A DNA stretch of 35,462 nt from CAWAPS01 sp963783945 (lineage in GTDB: Bacteria > Actinomycetota > Acidimicrobiia > Acidimicrobiales > Palsa-688): positions 1-35,462 of the forward strand of contig CAWAPS010000021.1 of assembly GCA_963783945.1 (NCBI GenBank). Direction: 5' to 3'. The position numbers and the translations under genes are program-made. Below, one piece after another: positions 34,911 through 35,462 of the stretch; within the stretch, counting starts at the first letter, position 1; every line of letters begins with the position of its first letter. The notes beneath the pieces are model-generated. The model was not told where the DNA came from. It ran no database searches and was given only the letters and a program-made list of their open reading frames with translations.

Positions 34911-35462
34911 CAGACCGAACGCAAAGGTACGTCCTTCCGCACCGAGGCCCAACCGTCAGTGAGCTGCAGGGCTCGCATCGCCACCAGGTCGTTGGTCAAC
35001 AGGCCGGCTCATAGCCCTTCGGTAGTCGGTGCCTGCGTCTCCCACACGGCAACCATCACTTCGGCGCCCCGCAGGGGCGCATTCCGCAGTTGCTCGACGG
35101 TATCTCAGGTGGTACCCGTGGATGACTCAGAGCCTTGCCTCCCGGTGCCTAATCACGGAGAGGCCCTGCTGCCCGCGGCTCTAGTAACACTCGCGGCTCT
35201 CGTCGTTATCGGCTCGGCAAGTGGGAGACGCATTCACGCCGAGCGGCCGATTTGGGCCGCTACGAGGAGCAGTCCGGACCAGGCTGCAGGTCTCTGCCCC
35301 GATCGACGCCGTTGGGGCCACAGTGCACCGCACTGCCCGGAGGTGGATTTCCGTTCGTTGCGCCAGCGAGAACCTGCAACGTTGGCGATGACCGTTGGCT
35401 GTACTCCTCAACATTGCTCGGATGTCAGCGGACGGCGCTGACGGAGGGCCTAAGGGGCGAGC
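34911..35462. other. Terminal stretch without a supported gene
   Basis: Long open frames here have no ribosome sites or family likeness. No repeats were seen. Confidence 0.35.

Overview
This is a high-GC window with strong G/C preference at third codon positions, frequent GTG/TTG starts, a MobF (TrwC/TraA-type) relaxase, LuxR-family ATPase regulators, DUF4242 proteins and actinobacterial-style collagen-like and lipoprotein genes. Together these suggest an actinomycete, probably an uncultured soil or sediment lineage; the exact class cannot be fixed from the sequence alone. It reads as accessory DNA: a mobilisation module, an intact insertion sequence, and many truncated or frameshifted gene remnants lie between intact genes. 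No rRNA, tRNA or CRISPR array was seen.

Left part (1-8.7 kb): a small winged-helix-like protein and a full relaxase/helicase form the remains of a conjugative or mobilisable element. A broken fusion of a DJ-1/PfpI fragment with a DUF1345-like membrane protein follows, then a potassium-channel pore fragment. Beside the channel fragment sits an intact IS1380-like element with 17-bp terminal inverted repeats and a 5-bp target duplication (CTTAG). Next is a tyrosine recombinase pseudogene carrying an in-frame TAG, a frameshift and a lost C-terminus.

Middle part (8.7-26.2 kb): a Tat-exported phosphoesterase of the phospholipase C type is followed by a decayed copy of its own N-terminus joined to an IS30-like transposase remnant. 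A two-component system, a YjdF/VanZ-like membrane protein and two divergent lipoprotein genes come next. An HNH-AP2 homing-endonuclease gene is split by an in-frame TGA. A coupled pair follows: an Ig-like secreted protein switched out of frame by a C10 tract, and a frameshifted L,D-transpeptidase lipoprotein. After these are a secreted HNH-like nuclease with a small membrane-anchored partner, several small proteins including a 31-residue Arg/Glu-alternating micropeptide with a perfect Shine-Dalgarno, and a 989-residue exported beta-helix/Ig-like protein.

Right part (26.2-35.5 kb): an old inverted duplication of about 2 kb. Each arm holds a DUF4242 gene divergent from a large LuxR-type ATPase regulator. 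The arms flank one collagen-like secreted protein, and a second collagen-like gene lies just outside the right arm. A shared element built from 13-bp direct repeats (CGTATTNNNGGTA) occurs in both divergent promoter regions and again near the first collagen-like gene, suggesting one small regulon for surface proteins. The left regulator copy is badly decayed; the right copy carries one frameshift. The last kilobase holds only an alpha/beta-hydrolase fragment and hairpins. Single-base indels are so frequent that a technical source (uncorrected long-read homopolymer errors) must be weighed against real decay or phase variation.
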